Of a stretch of 64,000 bases of DNA, positions 8,921 to 18,358 are shown one piece after another (the stretch's first letter is position 1; each line of letters starts with the position of its first letter). Made by a program: the position numbers and the translations under genes. The notes under the pieces were generated by a model. It was not told the origin of the DNA. It made no database searches and worked only from the letters and a program-made list of their open reading frames with translations. Source of the DNA: Bradyrhizobium sp. LTSP849 (GTDB lineage: Bacteria; Pseudomonadota; Alphaproteobacteria; Rhizobiales; Xanthobacteraceae); the NCBI RefSeq assembly GCF_000938255.1, contig NZ_JYMR01000053.1, positions 1 through 64,000 of the forward strand, read 5' to 3'.

Positions 8921-9846
8921 CTCGCCGCTCTTCGACGCCCAACTTCGTAGGCCGCGACATGCGCGCGAGCCAGATCCAGCAACGGCGTGTCGATGCCGAG
9001 CGAACGGGCCCGATTGGCCATATCGCCGAGGATGTGCTCGGCCTCGGTCATCGAGCCGCGCTCGATATCACGTAGCATCGAGGCCTTGAGTGGCGAGTCC
9101 AGTGTGGTGAACAGCTTTCGATCGAACTCGACGAACGCGGCACGTGGCTCAAACCCTGACGCCGTCGCGACGGCGCAGCATTCCGCAAACAGTCGGAAAA
9201 TAGACTGCTCGCCGTTAGGCACGGCCAGGATGTCGCCGACGCTCGCGCGCATCAGGCATGTGATGCCGGCGAGCGTACTGAGCTGAACGAACTTCTCCCA
9301 CATGTCTTGCATGATCGCTTCGCTGGCGCGCACGTTGATGCCGGGGACCTTGAGCAGTTTCTCCAGCGCGAGCGCACGCTCGCTCAACGGCCCCTTGATC
9401 TCGCCGAACACAATCGTCTGATTGGCCATGAACTGAACCACACGACCATCCCCGTCGAGCCCGGCGCTGACGTTCGCCAATCCGCCGAGGACGCGCGCCG
9501 CGCCGAACCTCGCGGTCAGAGCGTCGACATGTTTCAACCCGTTGAGTATCGGCAGAACCATGGTGTTGGCGCCGACAGCGGGAGCGAACTGGCTCATCGC
9601 GTCGTCGAGTGAGTAGGCTTTCACGCCGACGAGCACGACGTCATACGGCTCCTTGAGATCGCTTGCCTGAATGATCTTTGGCTGCAAGGCAAAATCGCCA
9701 TGCGGGCTCACGACTTGCAATCCGTTGCGCCGCAATTGCTCGGCCCGCTTCGCGCGAACCAGGAAAGTCACGTCGCCACCTGCCCGCACCACGCAAGCGC
9801 CGTAGTATCCTCCAAGCGCGCCCGCGCCGATCACCAACACTCTCAT
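8917..9846 (-). CDS. Ketopantoate reductase family oxidoreductase (ApbA/PanE)
   Basis: A 309-residue two-domain reductase. The N-terminal Rossmann motif is GAGALGG near residue 7, and the C-terminal ApbA_C domain carries the family block SMLRDIERGSMTEAEHI. Members reduce 2-oxo acids such as 2-dehydropantoate with NADPH. The ATG at 9846 is preferred because GGGAG lies five bases upstream; the ATG at 9858 is itself part of that ribosome-binding sequence. Without a pantothenate gene nearby, the substrate remains open. Confidence 0.85.
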   Translation of the reverse strand: MRVLVIGAGALGGYYGACVVRAGGDVTFLVRAKRAEQLRRNGLQVVSPHGDFALQPKIIQASDLKEPYDVVLVGVKAYSLDDAMSQFAPAVGANTMVLPILNGLKHVDALTARFGAARVLGGLANVSAGLDGDGRVVQFMANQTIVFGEIKGPLSERALALEKLLKVPGINVRASEAIMQDMWEKFVQLSTLAGITCLMRASVGDILAVPNGEQSIFRLFAECCAVATASGFEPRAAFVEFDRKLFTTLDSPLKASMLRDIERGSMTEAEHILGDMANRARSLGIDTPLLDLARAHVAAYEVGRRRAAS

Positions 9847-9950
9847 ACGAACTCCCATTGCATACGGCGTTCATAGAGCCATCCCGCCTCGCGAACGGCA
9901 AGTTGAAATCCAAACTTTCACTGCGGCTGATTTCGTGAAACCCTCGCGCC

Positions 9951-10508
9951 ATGCGCCGGATCATCGTCGTAGGCAGCCAGGGAAGCGGAAAGACCAACCT
10001 CTCCCGAAATCTCGGGCGAAAGCTTGAGCTGCCGGTGGTGCATCTCGACGTACTTTACTGGCAGCCGGGCTGGAAGGCGTCCGACACAGCAAGCTTTCGC
10101 GTGCGCGTCGCTGACGCCATCGCGGGCGACGAATGGATCGTCGACGGCAGCTTCTCGGGGCTGGCCTTCGATCTCACACTCGCGCGCGCAGAGACTTTGG
10201 TCGTCATCGACCGCCCGCGCTGGCTTTGCCAGTGGCGCATTCTCTGGCGCTCGGCCTTCGATCGCGACACGACGCGGCCCGACCTGCCGAAGGGATGTCC
10301 GGAGCAATTCGACTGGAAATTGATGCGGGAAGCCTGGCGCTATGACACCGAACGTGCGCCCGTGATCGAGACTGAACGCATCCAGTATGGCGCCCATGTC
10401 CCGGTCGTGCGCTTGAGAAGCGACCGGGATATCATGGATTTTCTGGGGGCTCTCACTCCAGGTCAGGGCCCGTCTTTGCCGGCTGTGGCGCAGCGTCGCG
10501 ATCCATGA
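9951..10508 (+). CDS. P-loop kinase-like protein, FlaR/adenylate-kinase family
   Basis: A 185-residue P-loop protein with Walker A GSQGSGKT (8-15). Then come the LDVLYWQPGW block and WIVDGSFSG, both typical of the group annotated as DNA topology modulation protein FlaR, which is related to adenylate kinases. The function of that group is poorly defined; a small-molecule kinase is likely. The 3' end overlaps the end of the convergent Cys-rich gene by 56 bases. Confidence 0.8.
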   Translation: MRRIIVVGSQGSGKTNLSRNLGRKLELPVVHLDVLYWQPGWKASDTASFRVRVADAIAGDEWIVDGSFSGLAFDLTLARAETLVVIDRPRWLCQWRILWRSAFDRDTTRPDLPKGCPEQFDWKLMREAWRYDTERAPVIETERIQYGAHVPVVRLRSDRDIMDFLGALTPGQGPSLPAVAQRRDP

Positions 10509-10722
10509 CCGCGCGGCATCCTGGGCTGAGCTCCGATTTGTGCTGCACCATGCACGCGGTAATGCGGGAGATGTTCGGAATCTCGGAGCTGCAAAGACGG
10601 AAGGCATCGCTGGTACACATCTGCTGGGCTTCCGCAGTATAGGCATGGCCGCTGGTCGGCAAGGCAAAGGTGGAAGCGGCAATCGCGATGGCGAAACTGA
10701 TCTGGCGAAATGAATGAGACAT
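10453..10722 (-). CDS. Small secreted cysteine-rich protein
   Basis: An 89-residue protein with a signal peptide (hydrophobic core FAIAIAASTFALP, cleavage likely after GHA). Four cysteines follow in the pattern CTSDAFRLC ... ITACMVQHKSELSPGC, as in the small periplasmic 'cysteine rich repeat' proteins of rhizobia. The ATG at 10722 is preceded by AGGGGG at good spacing; an upstream in-frame start adds 30 charged residues. Function unknown; disulfides in the periplasm are likely. Confidence 0.75.
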   Translation of the reverse strand: MSHSFRQISFAIAIAASTFALPTSGHAYTAEAQQMCTSDAFRLCSSEIPNISRITACMVQHKSELSPGCRAVMDRDAAPQPAKTGPDLE

Positions 10723-10941
10723 GATCAACCCCCTTGTTGATGAGAGGACGTTAGCCGGGGCCGATTTCCAGGAGTCTTCGCGGCCAGCGCGAATTGGCTT
10801 CGCCCGCTGCACGGAACGGCTTCGTGGACGCCGGACGCGCTTCGTCCCACGCGACGCACGAAGTCAGCTCACGGTTCGCGATCCCAAGGCGCAAGCTAAG
10901 GGGCAGCTAGCCTGACATATCCGGCGGCAAGGGCCGGATAG

Positions 10942-11796
10942 CTAGGCTTTCTTCGCGATTCTCGCAGCGAACGCCTTCAGCAGCGTGGCATCCGCGGCCT
11001 CGCCCTTGGCATCCCCCGCGAGATGCTCGAACCATTTCGCAAAACCCTCGTAGATCTGACTGGCCGGATGGTCCGGCCCGAGGAAGCCGGAGATCTCGCG
11101 CATCTCCGCGACCCAGCGATAGGCCTTCGGGATCATGTCGGGCAGCGCGACTTCGAGCCGCGCCAAAATCGCGGGCTGGCTCAGCGCGAGCTCGTCACGG
11201 AGCGCATCCGCAGCACCCGCATTCGTCGCCGCGACCACCATGGCCGAGCTGATTCCGGCAAGACCCTTCACAATGCCGGCGTAGGACATTTTGAGCGCCG
11301 ACGCCGCGCCGACCGGGCCCGCGACGATCCGCACATCGAGCCCGAGATCTTTCAGCACGGCGACGTCCTTGGCGTGCTCGCCGGACATGTAGAACGCCGG
11401 GCTCTTGCCGCCGGGCTGCGGCGGGAAGCCGATAATGCCGGCATCGACAAAGGGTGCCTGCGCCGAGCCGATGATCTCCTCGATCCGGAGCACGGTATCG
11501 ACATTGACGGCGTTGCAGTCGACCACGACCGGCTTCTTCTCGCGCCGGACGATCAGCGCCGCCAGCCGCTCAGCCAATGCGACCGCCTCGCCCGGTGGCA
11601 CAATCGAGAGGATGATGTCGGCGTCCGCGATCGCGGCGTCCTCGGCGCCGACCATGCCGGCATCGGCTGCCCGCTTCAGCGTCGCCTCGCTCCGCCCCTT
11701 CAACGACGTCAGCACGCGCGCGCCGTTCTCGCTGAGGCGGCGGGCCACCGCGCTGCCCATGGCGCCGGGTGCGAGGATCGCAATGGTTTTGGACAT
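10942..11796 (-). CDS. NAD(P)-binding dehydrogenase with DUF1932 C-terminal domain
   Basis: A 284-residue member of the beta-hydroxyacid/6-phosphogluconate dehydrogenase superfamily. The Rossmann motif APGAMGSAVARRL starts near residue 9, and the C-terminal half (about 190-260, LARLEVALPDMIPKAYRWVAEM) matches the DUF1932 type. VDCNAVNVDT corresponds to the substrate-loop region. Its substrate cannot be told from sequence. The next minus-strand gene upstream is DUF502, 105 bases away. Confidence 0.8.
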   Translation of the reverse strand: MSKTIAILAPGAMGSAVARRLSENGARVLTSLKGRSEATLKRAADAGMVGAEDAAIADADIILSIVPPGEAVALAERLAALIVRREKKPVVVDCNAVNVDTVLRIEEIIGSAQAPFVDAGIIGFPPQPGGKSPAFYMSGEHAKDVAVLKDLGLDVRIVAGPVGAASALKMSYAGIVKGLAGISSAMVVAATNAGAADALRDELALSQPAILARLEVALPDMIPKAYRWVAEMREISGFLGPDHPASQIYEGFAKWFEHLAGDAKGEAADATLLKAFAARIAKKA

Positions 11797-11901
11797 CGGG
11801 CACTCCAGTTCGAATTCCGAGCGATGGGCTCAATTCAACTGGAACAATAGCAGAGGACGCGAGTCCTTGCGTGAACGCGGCCATCCCGCCGGGGAATGGC
11901 C

Positions 11902-12675
11902 CTACTCCACCTTCGCAGGCTCGGGCCGGAGCGTGGAGGCGTTGGCAATGCGCGCGGCGTTCGCCATGCCCGCGAGCGCGGCGGCCTTTTTCGGGTCGGG
12001 CGCCGAGCCCGGCTGCACCACGCCAGCCGACATGATCAGGGTCGCGGCATCTTCGGTGCTCATGTCGACTTCGATGATCTTGCTCTTGGGCACGTAGAAG
12101 AAGAAGCCGGTGGTCGGGTTCGGCGAGCACGGCAGAAACACCGAGACATGCTCCTCCTGTCCCGGCAGGCTGCGCGCGACGTCTTCGTTCGGCGACTGCG
12201 AGATCAGCACGATCGACCACATGCCCGGCGACGGAAACTCGACCAGGCCGACTTTCCGGAAGCTCGAGCCCTTGCCCGAGAACAGCGTCTCGAACACCTG
12301 CTTCAGGCCGCGGTAGATGGCGCGCACCGCCGGAATCCGGCCGACAAAAGTCTCGCCGAGATCGACCAGGGTGCGGCCGATCAGATTGGCGGTCAGGAAG
12401 CCCAGCAGCGTCAGGGCGAAAACCGCGACAATCAGTCCCCAGCCGGGAACGACGTACGGCATATAGGTTTCGGGCCGATACGCCAGCGGTATGAACGGCC
12501 GCACTACGCCGTCGACCCAGGTGACGAACCACCAGACCAGATAAAGGGTGATCGCAATCGGCCCCGTCACGATGAGGCCGGTGAGGAAATAGTTGCGGAA
12601 GCGGCCCATCAGGCCGGTATGCGGTTCCGGGGCGGGATCAGGCAGAGGCGCAGGCGCGTCGTCGCGGGCGGTCAT
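11902..12675 (-). CDS. DUF502 inner-membrane protein
   Basis: 257 residues with two membrane segments (about 30-52, FLTGLIVTGPIAITLYLVWWF, and about 80-102) followed by a beta-rich soluble region with the family block FPSPGMWSIVLIS. This is the DUF502 family, widespread in Proteobacteria and of unproven function. It lies downstream of glmS on the same strand with an 89-base gap. Confidence 0.85.
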   Translation of the reverse strand: MTARDDAPAPLPDPAPEPHTGLMGRFRNYFLTGLIVTGPIAITLYLVWWFVTWVDGVVRPFIPLAYRPETYMPYVVPGWGLIVAVFALTLLGFLTANLIGRTLVDLGETFVGRIPAVRAIYRGLKQVFETLFSGKGSSFRKVGLVEFPSPGMWSIVLISQSPNEDVARSLPGQEEHVSVFLPCSPNPTTGFFFYVPKSKIIEVDMSTEDAATLIMSAGVVQPGSAPDPKKAAALAGMANAARIANASTLRPEPAKVE

Positions 12676-12764
12676 TCGGGTTCCAGGTCGGTCACTGCAT
12701 TCAAGCTAGGGGCTTGTAGCAGGTTTTGGAAGACCACCTAGCGTCCCGGCCCGATCCCGTCTGC

Positions 12765-14591
12765 CTATTCCACCGTCACCGATTTGGCGAGATTGCGCGG
12801 CTGGTCGACGTCGGTGCCCATCACCACCGCTGTATGGTAGGCGAGCAGTTGCACGGGGACGGCATAGACCATCGGCGTGAAGGCGGCCGCCATGTCGGGC
12901 ATGACGATGGTGACGAGGGACTCCACCGTCGCCTCCTCCGCGCCTTTGGCGTCGGTCATCAGGATGATGTTGCCGCCGCGGGCGGCGACCTCCTGCATGT
13001 TGGACACGGTCTTCTCGAACACCCGGTCGTAGGGCGCGATAACGACGACCGGCATGGTCTCGTCGATCAGCGCGATCGGCCCGTGCTTGAGCTCGCCGGC
13101 GGCATAACCCTCGGCGTGGATGTAAGAGATTTCCTTCAGCTTCAGCGCGCCTTCGAGCGCCAGCGGATAGCTGGTGCCGCGGCCGAGATAGAGCACGTCG
13201 CGGGACTTGGCGATCCTGTGCGCTAGCTTTTCGATCTGGGGCTCGGTGGTGAGCGCATCCGCCATCAGGCGCGGGATCTCGACGAGGCCGTGAACCAGCT
13301 TGGTCTCGTCCTCCTCGGACAATTCGCCGCGGGCCCTGCCGGCCGCAATGGCGAGGTTTGCCAGTACCATGAGCTGGCAGGTGAAGGCCTTGGTCGAGGC
13401 GACGCCGATCTCGGGCCCGGCCAGCGTTTGCAGCACGGTCTCGCTCTCGCGCGCGATGGTCGAGGTCGGCACGTTGACGACGGCAACCGTGTGCACGCCC
13501 TCGGCCTTGGCATAGCGCAGTGCGGCCAGCGTGTCGGCGGTCTCGCCGGATTGCGAGATGAAGATGGCGAGATCGCCCTTGCGCAACGGCGCTTCGCGGT
13601 AGCGGAATTCGGAGGCGACATCGACCTCGACCGGCACGCGCGCAAAACGCTCGAACCAGTATTTCGCGACGATGCCGGCATAGCTCGCGGTGCCGCACGC
13701 CGTGATGTTGATGCGCTGGATATCCTTGAAGTCGAACGGCAGCTTGACCGGCAGCGAGACGCGCTCGGTCGCCATGTCGACGTAGCGCGCCAGCGTATGG
13801 CCGACCACTTCCGGCTGCTCGTGGATCTCCTTCGCCATGAAGTGACGGTAATTGGCCTTGTCGACCAGCGAGGTCGAGGCGGCATGCTTGATCTTGTCGC
13901 GCTGGACGCCGTGGCCGTCCTTGTCGAAGATGGTGGCGCTGTTGTGGGTCAGCACGACCCAGTCGCCGTCCTCGAGATAGCTGATCGTGTCGGTGAACGG
14001 GCCGAGCGCGATGGCGTCGGAGCCGAGATACATCTCGCCGTCACCATAGCCGATCGCGAGCGGCGGACCGTTGCGGGCGCCGATCATCAGATCGTCGTCG
14101 CCCGCGAAAATGAAGCCGAGCGCGAAGGCGCCGCGCAGCCGCGCCAGCGTCAGCTTCACCGCTTCCACCGGCTTGTTGCCGCGCGTCAGCAGATCGTCGA
14201 CGAGGTGCAGCACGATCTCGGTGTCGGTCTGGGTGTGGAACACCGTGCCCTTCTTCTCGAGCTCTTCGCGCAACTCGCGGAAATTCTCGATGATGCCGTT
14301 GTGGACGACAGCGACGCGCTCGGTCGCATGCGGATGGGCATTGTTGACGGTCGGCTTGCCGTGGGTGGCCCAGCGGGTGTGACCGATGCCGGTGGTGCCT
14401 TTCAACGGCTCGGCTTCCAGCCGCTTCTCCAGATTCTTCAGCTTGCCCTCGGCGCGGCGGCGCTCGATGAGCCTGCCTTCGAGCGTGGCGACGCCCGCGG
14501 AGTCGTAGCCGCGATATTCAAGACGTTTGAGCGAATTCACCAATTGCTCTGCAACCGGCTCGCGCCCGAGAATGCCGACAATCCCGCACAT
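12765..14591 (-). CDS. glmS: Glutamine--fructose-6-phosphate aminotransferase (isomerizing) GlmS
   Basis: A 608-residue GlmS that makes glucosamine-6-phosphate from fructose-6-phosphate and glutamine, the first step to UDP-GlcNAc. The start at 14591 places the nucleophile Cys at position 2 (MCGIVGILG); in-frame sequence upstream of it cannot be real because the N-terminal Cys is required. Two SIS domains carry ACGTASYAG and SQSGETADT, and the chain ends in the typical AKSVTVE. No glmS ribozyme is expected or seen. glmU lies 452 bases upstream on the same strand. Confidence 0.97.
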   Translation of the reverse strand: MCGIVGILGREPVAEQLVNSLKRLEYRGYDSAGVATLEGRLIERRRAEGKLKNLEKRLEAEPLKGTTGIGHTRWATHGKPTVNNAHPHATERVAVVHNGIIENFRELREELEKKGTVFHTQTDTEIVLHLVDDLLTRGNKPVEAVKLTLARLRGAFALGFIFAGDDDLMIGARNGPPLAIGYGDGEMYLGSDAIALGPFTDTISYLEDGDWVVLTHNSATIFDKDGHGVQRDKIKHAASTSLVDKANYRHFMAKEIHEQPEVVGHTLARYVDMATERVSLPVKLPFDFKDIQRINITACGTASYAGIVAKYWFERFARVPVEVDVASEFRYREAPLRKGDLAIFISQSGETADTLAALRYAKAEGVHTVAVVNVPTSTIARESETVLQTLAGPEIGVASTKAFTCQLMVLANLAIAAGRARGELSEEDETKLVHGLVEIPRLMADALTTEPQIEKLAHRIAKSRDVLYLGRGTSYPLALEGALKLKEISYIHAEGYAAGELKHGPIALIDETMPVVVIAPYDRVFEKTVSNMQEVAARGGNIILMTDAKGAEEATVESLVTIVMPDMAAAFTPMVYAVPVQLLAYHTAVVMGTDVDQPRNLAKSVTVE

Positions 14592-14812
14592 GCGGATCAA
14601 TATCCCCCAAATCGTCGAAAAATCGCCTAAACGACACGCTCGGTTCTTAGCGAAATTCCTAAGGAACCAGATACTCAATAATTATGACGGATTGCGACAG
14701 CATCGGATGATGGCACACCTTCACCTGCGTCGATGTGGCCGGCCTTTAACCGCGCACATTAACTCGTTGTCAACAAGTTTGGCCAACCATTCCCGCCCGG
14801 GAGATCAAGGCC

Positions 14813-15037
14813 ATGAAAGCCACGTCCGACCGCAAAGGTCTGCCACCCAAATATCTGCTCGCCAGCGAGACCGCGGGCACGCACCTCGCGCATTGGCCGC
14901 CGCCCCACCGCGGCAAGGAAAGCAAGCCGGTCTTGGTCTTCACGAAGCTTGCCGAAGGCGAGCCAGCGAAGCGTGCAAGGCCGCGTGGCTGGCGCCTGAC
15001 GCGCGCGATCTTCTCCGAATTCGCCGACGACGAGTAA
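14813..15037 (+). CDS. Conserved small hypothetical protein, 74 aa
   Basis: A basic 74-residue protein (DRKGLPPKYLLASET, then HWPPPHRGKESKPVLVF and a C-terminal GWRLTRAIFSEFADDE). It has no signal peptide or membrane segment. The ordered start, the codon use and its own slot between the minus-strand glmS and glmU support a real gene. I do not recognise a function. The stop is six bases from the glmU stop (convergent). Confidence 0.65.
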   Translation: MKATSDRKGLPPKYLLASETAGTHLAHWPPPHRGKESKPVLVFTKLAEGEPAKRARPRGWRLTRAIFSEFADDE

Positions 15038-15043
15038 CGCCGC

Positions 15044-16411
15044 TCACTTCTCCGGCTTCTTTTCCGCTTTCTTGCCGCTGGTCTTCATCTCGCGGTAGCG
15101 CGCCGCGCCGCCTTCCCTGATGGTCTGCTCGCTACGCTCCAGCGCCATCGCATCATCGGGCACATCGCGCGTGATCACCGAGCCAGAGCCGATATAGGCG
15201 CCGTTGCCGATCTTCACCGGTGCGACCAGCGAGGAGTTGGTGCCGACGAAGGCGCCCTGCCCAATCACCGTCTTGTGCTTCTTGAAGCCGTCGTAGTTGC
15301 AGGTGATGGTGCCGGCGCCGATGTTGGAATTGGCGCCGATGTTGGCGTCACCGATGTAGGAGAGATGGTTGACCTTGACGCCGGCCTCCAGGATCGCGGC
15401 CTTGGTCTCCACGAAATTGCCGATGCGCGCGCCATCGCCGAGCGAGGTGCCGGGCCGCAGCCGCGCATAGGGGCCGATCGAGACGTTCTTGCCGAGGGTG
15501 GTCTGCACGATATGCGAGAAGGAATGGATCACCGTGCCGTCGCCGATCGCGACGCCCGGTCCGATCACCACGAACGGCTCGATGGTGACGTCCTTGCCGA
15601 ACACGGTGTCGGCGGCGAGGAAGACGGTTTCAGGTGCGATCAGCGTGACGCCGGCTTCCATCGCCGCCTTGCGCAGCCGCGCCTGCATCACGGCTTCGGC
15701 TTCTGCAAGCTGCGCCTTGGTGTTGATGCCGCGCACTTCGTCCTCGCTGGTCTCGATCACCACGGACTCCCATCCCTGTTCGCGGACGATTCCGACCGCA
15801 TCCGTCAGATAATATTCGCCCTTCGAATTCGTATTGCCGATCTTGTCCAAGATCGCGAGCGCGCGGCGTCCGTCGATCGCCATCACGCCGGCATTGCACA
15901 GATCAATCTTGCGCTCTTCAGCGCTGGCATCGGCCTGCTCGCGGATCGCGACCAAGCGGTCGCCCTCGACGATGAAGCGGCCGTAGCCGGTGGGATCGGC
16001 TGCGCGAAAGCCGAGCGCGGCGATGGCAGCGCCTTTGGCAAGCGGCGCGCGCAGCCGCGCAAAGGTCTCGGCCGAGATCAGCGGTGTATCGCCAAACGCG
16101 ATCAGGAGATCATCCACGCCACGCGCGATCACCTCGCGCGCCGCCAGCACCGCATGCGCGGTGCCGAGCCGTTCGGCCTGCACGAAGGTGAGCGCGTCGG
16201 GGCGGATGCGCTTGGCTTCATCCGCGACCGCCTGATGGTCGGGACCGATCACGACCGCGAGCGAGGTGCCGGTTCCCTTCGGTGCGGCGCCGAGCACATG
16301 GGCGAGCAGGCTCTGGCTCGCGACGGGATGCAGCACCTTTGGCAGGCTCGATCGCATGCGCGTGCCTTCGCCGGCGGCGAGCACGATCGTGAGGCTTGAG
16401 CGGGCGGTCAT
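15044..16411 (-). CDS. glmU: Bifunctional UDP-GlcNAc pyrophosphorylase / GlcN-1-P acetyltransferase GlmU
   Basis: A 455-residue GlmU. The N-terminal uridyltransferase has LAAGEGTRMRSSLPKVLHP (about 11-29), and the C-terminal left-handed beta-helix has hexapeptide repeats (IGPYARLRPG, IGANSNIGAG) and the acetyl-CoA/GlcN-1-P site around NYDGFKKHKT. It converts GlcN-1-P to UDP-GlcNAc for peptidoglycan and LPS. With glmS on the same strand this is the amino-sugar block. The C-terminus ends in a Lys/Glu-rich tail. Confidence 0.97.
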   Translation of the reverse strand: MTARSSLTIVLAAGEGTRMRSSLPKVLHPVASQSLLAHVLGAAPKGTGTSLAVVIGPDHQAVADEAKRIRPDALTFVQAERLGTAHAVLAAREVIARGVDDLLIAFGDTPLISAETFARLRAPLAKGAAIAALGFRAADPTGYGRFIVEGDRLVAIREQADASAEERKIDLCNAGVMAIDGRRALAILDKIGNTNSKGEYYLTDAVGIVREQGWESVVIETSEDEVRGINTKAQLAEAEAVMQARLRKAAMEAGVTLIAPETVFLAADTVFGKDVTIEPFVVIGPGVAIGDGTVIHSFSHIVQTTLGKNVSIGPYARLRPGTSLGDGARIGNFVETKAAILEAGVKVNHLSYIGDANIGANSNIGAGTITCNYDGFKKHKTVIGQGAFVGTNSSLVAPVKIGNGAYIGSGSVITRDVPDDAMALERSEQTIREGGAARYREMKTSGKKAEKKPEK

Positions 16412-16585
16412 CCAAATCCTGTCAGATACGGCCGAATCGGTTGGCGGCGGCAGGCCGATGCCGTCATGAGCTACCCGCCTTGCTACCCCCGCAAACGCCC
16501 GGAATTCAAGTGCGGCACATTTTTACTGCTAATGTTCCCTGATTGATTCGGGGAAGCCGGACAGGGGCTGGGCACTTAAACGTTC

Positions 16586-17950
16586 ATGGCAAAGGATTCC
16601 GACCCACTGGCGGATGCCTTCGGCGCCAAGGAGACAGGCGGGCTGTTCTCCGGACTTTTGGCCGAGGAAGGAACGTTCGACCGGCGCATGATGTGGCGGC
16701 TGGGCACGTGGGGCGTGGCGGCCGTCGGCGCCGTCGTGCTGTCCGTGTTGGCCAATCAGGCCCAGCTCGGCTGGCGGCGCGACCAGGTCGCCTCGGTCGA
16801 TCTGTCGCGCCAGGCCGACCGGCTCCAGTTGCTGACGAAGGAAAGCCAGAACGAAGCCCGTCGCCTGGCCTCCGCCATCGAGACGCTGAACACCGATCGC
16901 GACCGGCTCTATTCGCGTGTCACCGTGCTGGAGCAAGGGCTGGAGTCCGTCACCGGCGCCATCGCCAAGCAGACGACCACATCGCCGCAGGCGCCCGCGT
17001 CGAAGCCGCAGGACGCGCCGGTCGCGGCGGCGCAGCCCGCAGCGCCAGCACCGGATGTCGCGCCGGTCGCCTCCACGGCAGCATCGTTGGTCGACAAGCC
17101 GCGCGCAGGTAGCGCGAAGGAGCCAAAAGACACTTCGAAAGAAGCCGCGAAGGACCAGCCGAGCCTGCCGCCGCAGACCGCCGCTGCCGCCTCGCTGGTA
17201 CCGCAGTCGCCGGCGACGACATCGGCACTGCCAAGCCTGCCGCTCGTGCCATCCAAGTCGATGATGGCGCCGCCCGATCCGGCCGCATCGAAATTGATTC
17301 AACCAGAGACGATTGAGAAGGCCGCCGAGAAAAAGCCCGAGCCGGCGCCCGCGCCCACCGAAGTTGCCGCCGCAGTCGCCAAGCCGCCGGAAGCAACTGA
17401 AGCCGAGTCTCCCGCGATCGCCGTCCAGCAGACGCGATTTGCAATCGACCTCGGCGGCGCGAACTCGATCGACGGCTTGCGTGCGTTGTGGCGCGGACTG
17501 AGCAAATCCAATCCCGAGATCGCAGCGCTGCGGCCGATCATCATTATCAAGGAAGGCAACACCGGCCTCGGCATGCAGCTCCGCTTAGGTGCCGGTCCCC
17601 TCGTCAATGCCGCCGCCGCGGCAAAACTCTGCGCGGGCCTGAGCGAGAGCGACCGCCACTGCGAGACCACCGTGTTCGACGGCCAGCGCCTGTCGATGCG
17701 CGGCCAGGACAAGCAGGACAAGGGATCGGACAAGGCTTCCGAGAAGAGTCAGGACGCCGTCCCGCAAGCCGAGACCGCGCCTGCTCCCGCACCCGCCGCC
17801 AAGCCGGATAAGCACCGCCGCAGCTACTCCTCCAAGCGCTCCAAGCGCGAGGAGCCCGCGCCTGCGCCAGCGGCGCAACCGGCGGCTGCGGCAGCGAAGC
17901 CGGAAACAGCGTCCGCGGGATCGACGCTGTCATCGTTCTTCAGGCGGTAG
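16586..17950 (+). CDS. Single-pass envelope protein with coiled coil and SPOR-like C-terminal domain
   Basis: 454 residues. A short cytosolic N-terminus, one membrane segment (about 37-56, TWGVAAVGAVVLSVLANQ), a coiled coil (about 75-115), then a long Ala/Pro/Lys-rich linker. A folded block at about 285-380 (RFAIDLGGANSIDG ... LRLGAGPLVN ... KLCAGL ... HCETTVF) has the spacing of a SPOR domain, with a conserved-looking Cys pair; SPOR domains bind denuded glycan at division sites. The C-terminus is again Lys/Ser/Ala-rich. The SPOR assignment is by pattern only. Confidence 0.7.
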   Translation: MAKDSDPLADAFGAKETGGLFSGLLAEEGTFDRRMMWRLGTWGVAAVGAVVLSVLANQAQLGWRRDQVASVDLSRQADRLQLLTKESQNEARRLASAIETLNTDRDRLYSRVTVLEQGLESVTGAIAKQTTTSPQAPASKPQDAPVAAAQPAAPAPDVAPVASTAASLVDKPRAGSAKEPKDTSKEAAKDQPSLPPQTAAAASLVPQSPATTSALPSLPLVPSKSMMAPPDPAASKLIQPETIEKAAEKKPEPAPAPTEVAAAVAKPPEATEAESPAIAVQQTRFAIDLGGANSIDGLRALWRGLSKSNPEIAALRPIIIIKEGNTGLGMQLRLGAGPLVNAAAAAKLCAGLSESDRHCETTVFDGQRLSMRGQDKQDKGSDKASEKSQDAVPQAETAPAPAPAAKPDKHRRSYSSKRSKREEPAPAPAAQPAAAAAKPETASAGSTLSSFFRR

Positions 17951-18358
17951 AGGATCGGAGCTCGTGGTTGATCACGGGCATGACTTGCCTGAGCGACTCC
18001 GCCCGACTGTCATCACCTGGATTTTTGGCTAAACGGCCGCCATCAACTGGCTAATCTTGATTGCCGCACAGACGATCATGCCCCAAAGCGCGAAATTGAT
18101 CTGCAACGCCTCAGTCATTGCCATCCCCGCTCGTTTCCTGGCAGTCGCGTTCTTGAACGACGTGATCTGCTGCTAATTGGATCAGCAATCACGCCTGCGA
18201 TTCACGTCAAATGTTAGGCGTCGCCGACGGTCTGGCAAATCCGTATCGCTACGGTGGGGACACTTCGGTCTTCGCAACCTCCCGCTCTGTTGTCGCGGTG
18301 GGTAGAAAAATCCTCCTCCCCTGTTGCCCCATCCCCCCTTCCCGACCATATTGCGCCC
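17951..18358. other. Intergenic stretch with one small open frame
   Basis: The only coding candidate in these 408 bases is a 29-codon frame on the minus strand (18029-18118), listed separately. No tRNA, strong terminator or repeat was seen. Confidence 0.5.
18029..18118 (-). CDS. Candidate 29-aa small membrane protein
   Basis: ATG at 18118 opens a 29-codon frame: MTEALQINFALWGMIVCAAI, then a short KISQLMAAV end and TAG. It reads as a single hydrophobic helix with a short polar N-terminus, and a GGGGA-type ribosome-binding sequence lies upstream. The surrounding sequence has no other gene. I recall similar one-helix proteins in Bradyrhizobium but cannot confirm it here. Chance open frames of this length are common, so the call rests on the RBS and the helix. 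Confidence 0.45.
   Translation of the reverse strand: MTEALQINFALWGMIVCAAIKISQLMAAV

Noticed and set aside
13290..14630. A 446-codon plus-strand frame
   Set aside because: Antisense shadow of glmS.
14592..14678. Longer GlmS N-terminus
   Set aside because: GlmS needs Cys as residue 2 after Met removal; an extension would abolish glutaminase activity.
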